Positions 16,653-27,220 of a stretch of DNA of 64,000 bases are shown piece by piece (the first letter of the stretch is position 1; each line of letters starts with the position of its first letter). The position numbers and the translations under genes are program-made. This stretch comes from Candidatus Zixiibacteriota bacterium (GTDB lineage: Bacteria > Zixibacteria > MSB-5A5 > WJJR01). Location of the stretch: positions 144,052 to 208,051 of the forward strand of contig DASWIS010000031.1 of assembly GCA_036397555.1 (NCBI GenBank), given 5' to 3'. The notes below the pieces were generated by a model. That model did not search any database. It was not told the DNA's origin and worked only from the letters and a program-made list of their open reading frames with translations.

Positions 16653-16933
16653 GGGTTCGTGCTAGGTGGGGAGCCAGCGGTGCCCTGTACCCGGAATCCG
16701 CTATACCGGGACCGAAGACCGCTTGAGGCCTCGAGGTTGCCGTGGAAACCGGTCGGATGAGTCGATGTTGAGGGTCGGGTCTTGCGCAACGGCCGGGCGC
16801 CGAACCCCGTCAGGACCGGAAGGTAGCAGCGGTAAGCGTATTCGTTCGTGTGCCGCAAGGTTGCCCGGCCGGAGTCGGCCGTTCGACCGCTCCCGGTCGC
16901 CGGGGTCGACAGCGGGTGCACGAACCCATTTTT
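16653..16933 (+). ncRNA. ffs: Signal recognition particle RNA, large (Alu-containing) type
   Basis: RNA core of the signal recognition particle. The Ffh-binding hairpin GTCAGGACCGGAAGGTAGCAGC lies around 16809, split as GTCAGGACCGG and AAGGTAGCAGC. Nested helices GGTCGGG/CCCGGCC and CTTGCG/CGCAAG flank it. The 5' part carries the Alu-domain signature GTGCTAGGTGGGGAG and GGTGCCCTGTACCCG. The 5' GGGTTCGTGC pairs perfectly with the 3' GCACGAACCC, closing an RNA of about 275 bases, the size of Bacillus scRNA rather than the 114-base E. coli 4.5S RNA. A run of five T follows the terminal helix. It lies just upstream of dnaX. Confidence 0.95.
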
Positions 16934-16948
16934 ATTGCGAGCATCACC

Positions 16949-18643
16949 ATGTCCGAGTATGAGGCATTAGCCCGACGGTATCGTCCGCAGACCTTCGACG
17001 ACGTCTTATCACAGCCGCAGGTCACCCAGACGCTGAAAAACGCGATCGGGATGGGACGCATCCATCATGCGTATCTGTTCTGCGGTCCGCGCGGGACCGG
17101 CAAGACCACCACCGCGCGCATTCTCGCCAAGGCGCTCAACTGCGAACAGGGGCCGACTGCGACACCGTGCAACGCATGTCCGTCGTGTGTCGGTATCACC
17201 AATGGGTCGCACATCGACGTGCGCGAGATCGATGCCGCCTCGCACACCGGTGTCGATGACATCCGCGAGTTGCGCGATTCGACGCAGTATGTCCCGGCCA
17301 TGTCGCGATTTAAGATCTACATCATCGACGAAATCCATCGCCTGTCGCCCAACGCCAAGGATGCGCTGCTCAAGACGCTCGAAGAGCCACCGCCGTCGGT
17401 GAAATTCATCTTCGCGACGACCGAGCCGCACGAGGTCCCGGCGACGATCCGTTCACGCGCGCTGCGTTTCGATTTCCATCTCGTGACGCACGATGTATTG
17501 CGCGATCAACTGCGACGGATCGCCGGGCAGGAGGGATTGTCGATCGACGCCGATTCGCTGGACATCATCGCCGCCGAAGCGGCCGGTTCGGTGCGCGATT
17601 CCCAGTCTCTGCTCGATCAGATCGCTTCGTATGCCGATGGCGCGATCACCGCGCCGATCACCAACGAGGCGCTCGGGCTGGTCGACACCGAAGCGCTCTT
17701 CGCCTTCAGCGATGCGGTCGCCGCGTCCGATCCGGCGGGCGCGATCGACGTTGTCGGCCGTGTCTCACGCGGCGGCCGCGACTACGGGCAATTCGTGCGC
17801 CAACTCAATGAACATTTTAAGCGCCTTCTGTTTGCGCGCACCTTGCGTGAACGCTTCGCCGACCCGGGGCTGGGCGAAGAGACGCGAACGCGATACGCCG
17901 AATCAGCGAAGATACTCAGCGAGAATGACTGGCTGCGCGCCTTGCTGATGTCGGTTGAAACGGGGCGTTCGCTCCGCTATTCCCCGCAGCCGCGTCTGGA
18001 GATGGAATTGTTTGCGTTGCGCGTTTCGCAAATGGACCGGTCGGTCGACATCAAATCGCTGTTGGATCGCATTGGGCGACAAATCGGTGCGCCCGATCTG
18101 TTCGGTTCGTCGCCGTCGACACCGCGCCCCAATGGTCCGACGCCGGCGACGCCACCGAATCCGGCTCCGATGCAACGCCCCACCGTGCCCGCGCCACGCA
18201 TGGAGACGCGACCGACGCCGGCGCCGGAACCTTCGGATGCGTATCACGGCAGCAACGGGCGCCTGGATTTCGAGCCGATCCTGCATGAAATCTGCCGTCA
18301 CCGTCCGACGCTGCGCGCCATTCTCGGAGCAGCGGAGTTGATGCGCACTGAGGGCGGTGTCGAATTGAACGTGTACAACGGTTCGACGTTTCACCAGCGT
18401 CAGTTGGGACAAAAACCGGTGCGTGACTTGATCCACACCGAGATCGCGCGCGCTCTGGGCGAGGGCATCAAAGTCGTCGTCCACGTCAAAGAGGGCCCGT
18501 CCCCGCATTCCGGACTCGCGGACGACGCTGCGACCGCGGGACCGACGACGCCGGACGATCCGGCCCGGTTGCGCCGGGACACCGAAAACGAGCACCTCTT
18601 GCAGGAGATCATTCGCCGTTTCGACGGCGAAATCGTCGAATAA
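16949..18643 (+). CDS. dnaX: DNA polymerase III subunit gamma/tau
   Basis: Clamp-loader ATPase of 564 residues. The start MSEYEALARRYRP fits the family; longer readings run back into the SRP RNA. It has Walker A GPRGTGKT (46-53), a zinc module of Cys65, Cys74, Cys77 and Cys80, Walker B IIDEIHRLS and the sensor TTEPHEVP. A proline-rich linker (about 395-465) leads to a C-terminal tau-like domain that would touch the polymerase. I saw no slippery A-run for an E. coli-style frameshift to gamma. ybaB and recR follow in the common arrangement. Confidence 0.95.
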   Translation: MSEYEALARRYRPQTFDDVLSQPQVTQTLKNAIGMGRIHHAYLFCGPRGTGKTTTARILAKALNCEQGPTATPCNACPSCVGITNGSHIDVREIDAASHTGVDDIRELRDSTQYVPAMSRFKIYIIDEIHRLSPNAKDALLKTLEEPPPSVKFIFATTEPHEVPATIRSRALRFDFHLVTHDVLRDQLRRIAGQEGLSIDADSLDIIAAEAAGSVRDSQSLLDQIASYADGAITAPITNEALGLVDTEALFAFSDAVAASDPAGAIDVVGRVSRGGRDYGQFVRQLNEHFKRLLFARTLRERFADPGLGEETRTRYAESAKILSENDWLRALLMSVETGRSLRYSPQPRLEMELFALRVSQMDRSVDIKSLLDRIGRQIGAPDLFGSSPSTPRPNGPTPATPPNPAPMQRPTVPAPRMETRPTPAPEPSDAYHGSNGRLDFEPILHEICRHRPTLRAILGAAELMRTEGGVELNVYNGSTFHQRQLGQKPVRDLIHTEIARALGEGIKVVVHVKEGPSPHSGLADDAATAGPTTPDDPARLRRDTENEHLLQEIIRRFDGEIVE

Positions 18644-18670
18644 CGCTCACGCCGACCCTGGGGAGTGACA

Positions 18671-18988
18671 ATGGACATGAAGGGCATGGACAAGCTGTTG
18701 AAGCAGGTGCAGAAGATGCAGGCCGAGATGGAAAAAATTCAGGCCGATCTGGAGGATGAAACGGTTGAGGGCACCGCGGGCGGCAACATGGTGCGCGTGG
18801 CCATGAACGGCAGACGCGAAGTCCTCGAAGTCAAGATCGATCCGGAGGTCGTCGACCGCGACGACGTAGAAATGCTCGAAGAACTAATCGTGGCGGCGGT
18901 CAATCAGGCGCATCAAAAGGCGGTGGCATTGCAGACCGAGAGCATGTCGAAGCTCGCGGGCGGCCTGCCGTTGCCGGGCATGATGTAG
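18671..18988 (+). CDS. YbaB/EbfC nucleoid-associated protein
   Basis: Small dimeric DNA-binding protein of 105 residues. It opens with a Met/Lys/Gln-rich helix (LLKQVQKMQAEMEKIQ), then the VEGTAGGNMVRVAMNG strand region and a C-terminal helix. The ATG at 18671 is preferred because GGGGAG is five to six bases upstream; a GTG at 18665 lies inside that site. The position between dnaX and recR is conserved in many bacteria. Confidence 0.93.
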   Translation: MDMKGMDKLLKQVQKMQAEMEKIQADLEDETVEGTAGGNMVRVAMNGRREVLEVKIDPEVVDRDDVEMLEELIVAAVNQAHQKAVALQTESMSKLAGGLPLPGMM

Positions 18989-19022
18989 CATATCCGTACC
19001 ACCGCAGGGGGGCAGGCAATCC

Positions 19023-19622
19023 ATGGCCAACACATCGGCGACGCTCGAACAACTGATCGACCAGTTCGCCAAACTGCCGGGGATCGGCAAGAAGACGGCG
19101 TACCGTTTGGCCTACCATGTGCTGAATGTGCCCTCCGATCAGGCGAAGGCGCTGGCGCTGGCGATCGTCGCGGTCAAAGAGAAAATCCGCTTCTGCTCGG
19201 TCTGTTTCAATGTCACCGATGATGACCCCTGCCCGATCTGCCGCGCCGCCGACCGTGATCACGCGGTCGTTTGTGTCGTTGAGGAGCCGCACGATGTCCT
19301 CGCCTTCGAACGTGCGGGAACATACCGTGGGTTGTATCATGTCCTGGGCGGCGTGTTCGCTCCCTTAGACGGCGTCGGTCCTGAAGAACTGAAGATCAGC
19401 GAACTCGTGGCGCGCATCAAAGGCGACGGCATCGCCGAGGTGATTGTCGCGACCAACCCCACGTCAGAGGGAGAAACCACGGCGAACTATCTTGCCAAAG
19501 TGCTCAAGCCGCTGGGTGTCTCGGTCACGCGCATCGCGCGCGGCCTGCCGATGGGCGGCGATGTCGAGTATGCCGACGCCAACACAGTAATCCGGGCACT
19601 GGAAGGACGAACGGAGTTTTGA
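19023..19622 (+). CDS. recR: Recombination mediator RecR
   Basis: Works with RecF and RecO to load RecA at gaps. The 199-residue protein has the helix-hairpin-helix LPGIGKKTAYRLAYHVL, a four-cysteine zinc finger (CSVCFNVTDDDPCPIC) and a Toprim domain starting VCVVEEPHDVLAFE. It also has the conserved GGVFAPLDGVGPEEL and a C-terminal Walker-B-like segment. Length is normal. It closes the dnaX-ybaB-recR operon. Confidence 0.96.
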   Translation: MANTSATLEQLIDQFAKLPGIGKKTAYRLAYHVLNVPSDQAKALALAIVAVKEKIRFCSVCFNVTDDDPCPICRAADRDHAVVCVVEEPHDVLAFERAGTYRGLYHVLGGVFAPLDGVGPEELKISELVARIKGDGIAEVIVATNPTSEGETTANYLAKVLKPLGVSVTRIARGLPMGGDVEYADANTVIRALEGRTEF

Positions 19623-19689
19623 AATGCAGGCGTTAAGCCACTCGTTTTGCGCACGGTGTCAGTAGCAGGGCTAAGATAGCTCATTAACT

Positions 19690-19720
19690 GTGATCCCCGG
19701 GCGTCCTCGCCCGGGGCAGA
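19690..19720 (+). repeat. REP palindrome 1 (5' flank of RAYT)
   Basis: A perfect hairpin, CCCCGGGCG and CGCCCGGGG around loop TCCT, preceded by GTG and followed by GCAGA. It shares loop and flanks with the copy at 26333, and lies in inverse orientation to the copy after the transposase. Confidence 0.8.
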
Positions 19721-19731
19721 CTGATTCGAAC

Positions 19732-20262
19732 ATGGGGACCCGCGGCCGCGACAATCTGAATGACTCAAAGCTCTTCTTCGTCACGACGACGCTGAAGCGG
19801 CACGAGAGGTTGTTTGCGACTGCGACGATCCGAAACGAAGCCGCGAGCATGCTGTTCCGTGTTGCCCGGGCAAACCAGACGACGCTGATGGCGTATTGCA
19901 TGATGCCAAGTCACATTCACTTGATCGCTGGCCACCCCGATGGCGGCTCCGGCATCTCACGATTCTTGCAGTCGTACAAGTCACTCGTGTCTCATATACT
20001 ATTCCGTGAGCGGCACGGTGTCTGGACGCCCCGGTTTGATGACGTCGTCATCGCATCAGAAAGTTTATTCCTGGCAAAGTTGAATTACATCCACGAGAAT
20101 CCGGTTCGCGCCGGACTGGCCATCAGGGCAACCGACTGGCGATGGTCCAGCGCGCGCTTCTGGTACCTTGACGAGCCGTCTGATGCACTATCGAAGTCCT
20201 TCGGAGAGGACGAACCGGCCGGGGGCGCCAGGCGGGGACGCCTGGCGGGCACACAATACTAA
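19732..20262 (+). CDS. REP-associated tyrosine transposase (RAYT, Y1/HUH family)
   Basis: Single-strand DNA transposase-like protein of 176 residues. It has the metal-binding HUH motif as HIHLIAGH within MMPSHIHLI. The catalytic tyrosine lies in [13 protein letters not shown], with the following WRWSSARFW block typical of RAYTs. Such proteins are domesticated enzymes that spread short REP palindromes. REP-like hairpins flank it in opposite orientation, and the 3' copy is read through as the C-terminal [14 protein letters not shown] chose the ATG at 19732 because the upstream GTG lies inside the 5' REP. It is inserted between recR and secA. Confidence 0.9.
   Translation: MGTRGRDNLNDSKLFFVTTTLKRHERLFATATIRNEAASMLFRVARANQTTLMAYCMMPSHIHLIAGHPDGGSGISRFLQSYKSLVSHILFRERHGVWTPRFDDVVIASESLFLAKLNYIHENPVRAGLAIRATDWRWSSARFWYLDEPSDALSKSFGEDEPAGGARRGRLAGTQY
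20221..20256 (-). repeat. REP palindrome 2 (3' flank of RAYT)
   Basis: Read on the minus strand it is CGCCAGGCG, loop TCCC, CGCCTGGCG, preceded by GTG. It is inverse to REP 1 and overlaps the last codons of the transposase gene. Confidence 0.78.
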
Positions 20263-20273
20263 TAGCTGATCCC

Positions 20274-23240
<2,967 letters not shown>

Positions 23241-23251
23241 GGAGGTCACCA

Positions 23252-24805
23252 ATGGGCCATTGGGCTGGGCGCGCATCCGGACTGTCCTGTTCCCTGATCG
23301 CGCTCGCGTCGGTGTGTACGTCGGCGTCCGCCGATGATGTCGCGCTGGATGTTAAACGGCATGTGCTCGACAACGGCATGACCATTCTGGTCGTCGAACG
23401 GCACACCGCTCCGGTCTTCTCGGCGTACATCCACTATCGGGTCGGCTCGGCCAACGAATGGCCGGGGATGATCGGCGCCGCGCATCTTTTGGAGCACATG
23501 CTCTTCAAAGGAACCACGACACTCGGCACAAAAGACTACGCGCGCGAAGCGCCGCTTCTGGCGCGCGAGGATTCGCTGCGCGCACAGATCACGCGCGAGG
23601 AGAATCGCTCCCGTATGCTGAACTTCCAGCGCTCGCTGGGTTTGGCCGATGTCGAAGACAATGCGCCGCGCATCGCGCAATTAACCGCGGAATTGGAAGC
23701 GGTTAAAACGGCGCTCGCCGACCTGGTCGAAAAGAACGAGTACGAGGAATTGTACAATCGCAACGGCGCAACCTCGTTCAATGCGGGCACCGGCTATGAC
23801 GGCACGACCTATTATGTCGCGCTGCCGTCCAATCGCCTGCCGTTGTTTTTCGAAGTCGAGGGCGACCGTATGGCCAATCCGATTTTGCGCGAGTTTTACG
23901 CCGAACGCGACGTGGTCATCGAGGAACGCCGTCTCAAGGTCGACAACGAAGGCGATGCCAAGCTCTTCGAGCAATTGATCGGTACCGCGTTCATCGCCCA
24001 TCCCTACCAGATTTTTTGGGAGTGGAAGTCCGAAGTCGCGCAATTGACCCGCCCCAAACTCGTCGACTTCTTCAAACGCTACTATGCGCCCAACCGCATG
24101 GTGCTGGCCATCGTCGGCGATGTGTCCGCCGAGGACGTGTTCGCCCTGGCCGACCATCACTTCGGCCCGACGCCGCGTCAGCCCGATCCCGATCCCATTG
24201 CGACGGTTGAGCCGGTGCAGGAGGGCGAGCGCCGCGTCTGTCAGGAGTTCGACGCCGAGCCGTATCTCTCCGTCGGCTATCACAAGACCGCATTCGACGA
24301 TCCCGAGGAGATCGTCTTCCGCGTCATCCATCGCGTGCTCTCCGATGGACGCACGTCGCGCCTGTACAAGTCGCTGGTGCTCGATCAGCAAATCGCGGTT
24401 CACGTCTCCACGTATGATTTCCCCGGTTCGGAATCGGGCGATTTGTACCCAAATCTGCTCGGCATCGACGTTGTACCCAAGGCGCCCCACACGACGGCGG
24501 ATGCCGAGCAGGCGCTGTATGCCGAGCTCGATCGCCTCGGACGCGAACCGATCAGCGGCGACGAACTGCAGAAGGTGAAGAATCGCATCGAAGCCGACTT
24601 TGTCTGGTCGCTGTATTCGAATCTGGGTCTGGCGTCGAATCTGGCTGAATACGAAGCGCGCGCCGGTAATTGGCAGTATCTGCTGACCGTCCGCGATCAA
24701 CTCGCCAAGGTGAGCCAGAACGACATCATGCGCGTGGCATCGATCGCATTCCGCCCGCAAAACCGCACGGTCGCAACATTGGTGCCGATGGAGCCGGAGG
24801 GCTGA
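23252..24805 (+). CDS. M16-family zinc peptidase, active subunit
   Basis: Pitrilysin-like protease of 517 residues with a signal peptide (about 1-27, ending SASA). It carries the inverted zinc motif HLLEH (His78, Glu81, His82). The third ligand is likely Glu218 in the ERDVV motif. Between them is a charged, helical insertion of about 60 residues (about 100-165) absent from shorter homologues. NGATSFNAGTGYDGTTY follows, as in the family. GGAGGT five bases before the ATG supports the start. It is paired with an inactive partner 27 bases downstream. M16 pairs usually degrade peptides in the periplasm; the role here is unknown. Confidence 0.9.
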   Translation: MGHWAGRASGLSCSLIALASVCTSASADDVALDVKRHVLDNGMTILVVERHTAPVFSAYIHYRVGSANEWPGMIGAAHLLEHMLFKGTTTLGTKDYAREAPLLAREDSLRAQITREENRSRMLNFQRSLGLADVEDNAPRIAQLTAELEAVKTALADLVEKNEYEELYNRNGATSFNAGTGYDGTTYYVALPSNRLPLFFEVEGDRMANPILREFYAERDVVIEERRLKVDNEGDAKLFEQLIGTAFIAHPYQIFWEWKSEVAQLTRPKLVDFFKRYYAPNRMVLAIVGDVSAEDVFALADHHFGPTPRQPDPDPIATVEPVQEGERRVCQEFDAEPYLSVGYHKTAFDDPEEIVFRVIHRVLSDGRTSRLYKSLVLDQQIAVHVSTYDFPGSESGDLYPNLLGIDVVPKAPHTTADAEQALYAELDRLGREPISGDELQKVKNRIEADFVWSLYSNLGLASNLAEYEARAGNWQYLLTVRDQLAKVSQNDIMRVASIAFRPQNRTVATLVPMEPEG

Positions 24806-24832
24806 GGCGCGATCAACCCATCACGGAGAACG

Positions 24833-26257
24833 ATGAGAATGAAATCACTTCGCACACAGACTTGGTTGATGGCGGTCGCAGTCGCGGGCATGGCCGCTTC
24901 ACTCACGCCGCCCGCCGATGCGCGATCGCCGTACTTTGACCGCACGTTCGATCCGATTCAATTCGAACCGCCGACACCCTCGCGTTTCCAGCTCGGCAAC
25001 GGCATGATCGTCTACTTCCTGCCCGATCAATCGTTGCCGGTTGTCACAGTAAATGCGCTCGTGCGGGCCGGAGGCGTGTACACTCCGGAGTCACAAACTG
25101 GATTGGCGTCGATCACCGGCGAGACGATGGTGACTGGCGGCACGCGCACCTTCGATCCCGATCGGCTCGATGCCTTCATCGAGTTCCGCGGCATCCGTCT
25201 GGACGGATCGATCGGCGACGAATCCGGCTCGTTTTCGCTGCGGTGTCTCGCCGAGGATTTCGACACGGCGCTGTCGGTCTTTGCCGAAGTCCTGCGATTC
25301 CCGCGATTCGACTCCGCGCGCGTGAATCTTGCGCTCGCTGACGCGCGCGAAGACCTGCGCCGGCAGAACGATTCGCCCGGACGCATCATCGCCCGCGAGT
25401 TCTCGAAGTTGGTCTACGGCAGCCATCCGTATGGACGATCGGCGACCGAGCAGACGCTCGATGCGGTCACACGCGCGCGTCTGATCGACTTTCACAAACA
25501 ATTCTTCAAACCCAACAACATCATGTTGGCGATCTCAGGAAGCATCGATGGCGCCGCCCTGAAGCAGCGTCTGGAATCGACGTTCGGCGACTGGGTTTCC
25601 GCCCCGGTCGATTGGCCGCAGATTCCCGGCGTTCAGGCGCCACAGCCGGGACTCTACCAAATCGCCAAGGACATCAACCAGACCAACATCCGTTTCGGGC
25701 ACCTCGGAGTCGAACGGCACAATCCCGACCGCTACGCCCTGCGCGTGCTCAACGACATCCTCGGCGGCGGCGGATTCACCTCGCGTATGATGGAAAGCGT
25801 GCGCTCCGACTCCGGCTGGGCCTATTCGGTCGGCACACGCTTCACCGCGCTCAATCAGCCCGGCGTCTTCTACGCGTCGTGCCAGACCAAGGCCGAGACC
25901 ACGATGAAGACACTCAAACTGATGCGCTGGATCGTCGACGACATCATCGACCGCGGCATCTCACAGGACGAACTCGATGTCGCCAAGGACGCGATCCTCA
26001 ACTCCGATGTCTTCCAGTACGAGACCCCGCGCGAGATCGTCGAACGCTACGCATGGATGGAGTATTACGGCTTCCCGATGGACCAGATGAAGAAGGACGT
26101 CGAAGCCATCGCCGCCGTGACCAGGGCGGACGTCGAAGCCGCCGCCCGCAAGTATTTGCATCCCGACAACTATGTCGTGCTGGTCGTCGGCCCCATCGAC
26201 GAATTCGATGCGCCGCTCGGCAGCGCGGGCGAAGTGAACACGATTGAGCTGGAATAG
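24833..26257 (+). CDS. M16-family peptidase homologue without zinc motif
   Basis: Partner of the upstream M16 protease, 474 residues, with a signal peptide (about 1-30). It has the M16 fold landmarks LGNGMIVYFLPDQ and GSHPYGRSATEQTL, and the second-domain Arg/Tyr signature in GWAYSVGTRF. The HxxEH position is replaced by SITGE, so it cannot bind zinc the usual way. In known heterodimers the inactive subunit supplies the R/Y substrate contacts. GGAGA lies upstream of two near-adjacent ATGs (24833 and 24839). Confidence 0.88.
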   Translation: MRMKSLRTQTWLMAVAVAGMAASLTPPADARSPYFDRTFDPIQFEPPTPSRFQLGNGMIVYFLPDQSLPVVTVNALVRAGGVYTPESQTGLASITGETMVTGGTRTFDPDRLDAFIEFRGIRLDGSIGDESGSFSLRCLAEDFDTALSVFAEVLRFPRFDSARVNLALADAREDLRRQNDSPGRIIAREFSKLVYGSHPYGRSATEQTLDAVTRARLIDFHKQFFKPNNIMLAISGSIDGAALKQRLESTFGDWVSAPVDWPQIPGVQAPQPGLYQIAKDINQTNIRFGHLGVERHNPDRYALRVLNDILGGGGFTSRMMESVRSDSGWAYSVGTRFTALNQPGVFYASCQTKAETTMKTLKLMRWIVDDIIDRGISQDELDVAKDAILNSDVFQYETPREIVERYAWMEYYGFPMDQMKKDVEAIAAVTRADVEAAARKYLHPDNYVVLVVGPIDEFDAPLGSAGEVNTIELE

Positions 26258-26332
26258 CCGTCAACAGAGCAATCCTGGGCGGGTCAGACCCTGGGCTGAC
26301 CATCGTTACGACCGAAACGGAAACCTCCATAC

Positions 26333-26365
26333 GTGTGCGCCAGGCGTCCTCGCCTGGCGCAGATT
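26333..26365 (+). repeat. REP palindrome 3 (solo)
   Basis: GCGCCAGGCG and CGCCTGGCGC around loop TCCT, preceded by GTGT and followed by AGA. This is the same family as the two copies flanking the transposase 6 kb away. It lies between the M16 pair and a convergent lipoprotein gene. Confidence 0.8.
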
Positions 26366-26396
26366 TCCACTCACCTGAAGTCCGAGCGCGCAACTA

Positions 26397-26433
26397 ACCC
26401 TCTCCCTTTTGAGTGAGAGGGAAGGGTGAGGGT
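26397..26433. repeat. Imperfect CCCTCTCCC hairpin repeat
   Basis: ACCCTCTCCC, a short spacer, then GAGAGGGAAGGGTGAGGGT; the 7-base arms CCCTCTC and GAGAGGG pair. Similar CCCTCACCC-type intergenic elements occur in other bacterial genomes. No T-run follows on the plus strand. Confidence 0.45.
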
Positions 26434-26488
26434 GCTCGTGTATTGCGACCCGACCGCCGCTAACCCGGTCGGAAACATGCGGCGTTAG

Positions 26489-26986
26489 TCAGTCCGAACG
26501 CGATTCCGTCAATTCGTACTCCACCGAAATCACTTCCCGCAGTTCATCGTCGAAAACGTGCAGCAGCAATACTTCCGCCCCAGCGTCTTCGCCGTACATC
26601 TGCCGGTAACGCTCCGCGACCGGAGACAGGTCGAACCGCAATGTCGCGGGAACGTTTGCGGTGCAGTAGTCCTCATTGCCGTCGTGCCGCAGAAACAACA
26701 TCACCTGCGGCAGATCTGTCGGGATGAACAGGTCCGGCGCCATGAACATCCCGAAGTGGTGCTCCTTGCAGCCACCGCCGTACTGGATGAACAGTTCCAG
26801 TGAATCGCCGATCACGGCGGCCGTGTGGAGCGTAAACTCGTCGAGCAGCAATTCTGCCGGCGGCGTGTTGACGATCTGCACCACGTGGTCACTGTCGCCC
26901 TCCGATCCTGTGACGCGGCTGCACGCAGCGAGAACTACAATCAGCGATGCCACCAGCGATGCAGTTGCTACGTGGGTTGACTTCAT
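26489..26986 (-). CDS. Small lipoprotein, function unknown
   Basis: Protein of 165 residues with a lipoprotein signal (VLAAC, Cys22) and a mature domain of predicted beta character. It contains IQYGGGCKEHHFGMFM and DYCTANVPATLRFDL; the two cysteines could form a disulfide. I recognise no family. AGAGG lies five bases before the ATG. It is convergent to the M16 pair, with REP 3 between them, and has no obvious operon partner. Confidence 0.8.
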   Translation of the reverse strand: MKSTHVATASLVASLIVVLAACSRVTGSEGDSDHVVQIVNTPPAELLLDEFTLHTAAVIGDSLELFIQYGGGCKEHHFGMFMAPDLFIPTDLPQVMLFLRHDGNEDYCTANVPATLRFDLSPVAERYRQMYGEDAGAEVLLLHVFDDELREVISVEYELTESRSD

Positions 26987-27220
26987 GAGTACCTCTCGGA
27001 TCTGAGCTTGAAGCGGACTCTATAGGGTCTGCTTAAACGGACACGTCTTCTTAAGTAAGCAACCTGCGTACCGACCGACATATCGGCATGGGTTACAACA
27101 TCTTGTCAATGAGGTACAAAAAATGCGAGGATGGCAGCGCACAGAATCGGTGCACAGAGGCATCAGATCGAACTGTCTGCGGAATGGCCGCTAATCTGGT
27201 CACCCCGGGCCGGGGACATG

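Noticed and set aside
16850-16948. N-terminal extension of dnaX by 33 codons
   Set aside because: It falls inside the SRP RNA and its sequence is not DnaX-like; the conserved start is at 16949.
18400-18420. Slippery site for a dnaX frameshift
   Set aside because: Only a five-A run is present, with no heptamer or following hairpin like those used in E. coli.
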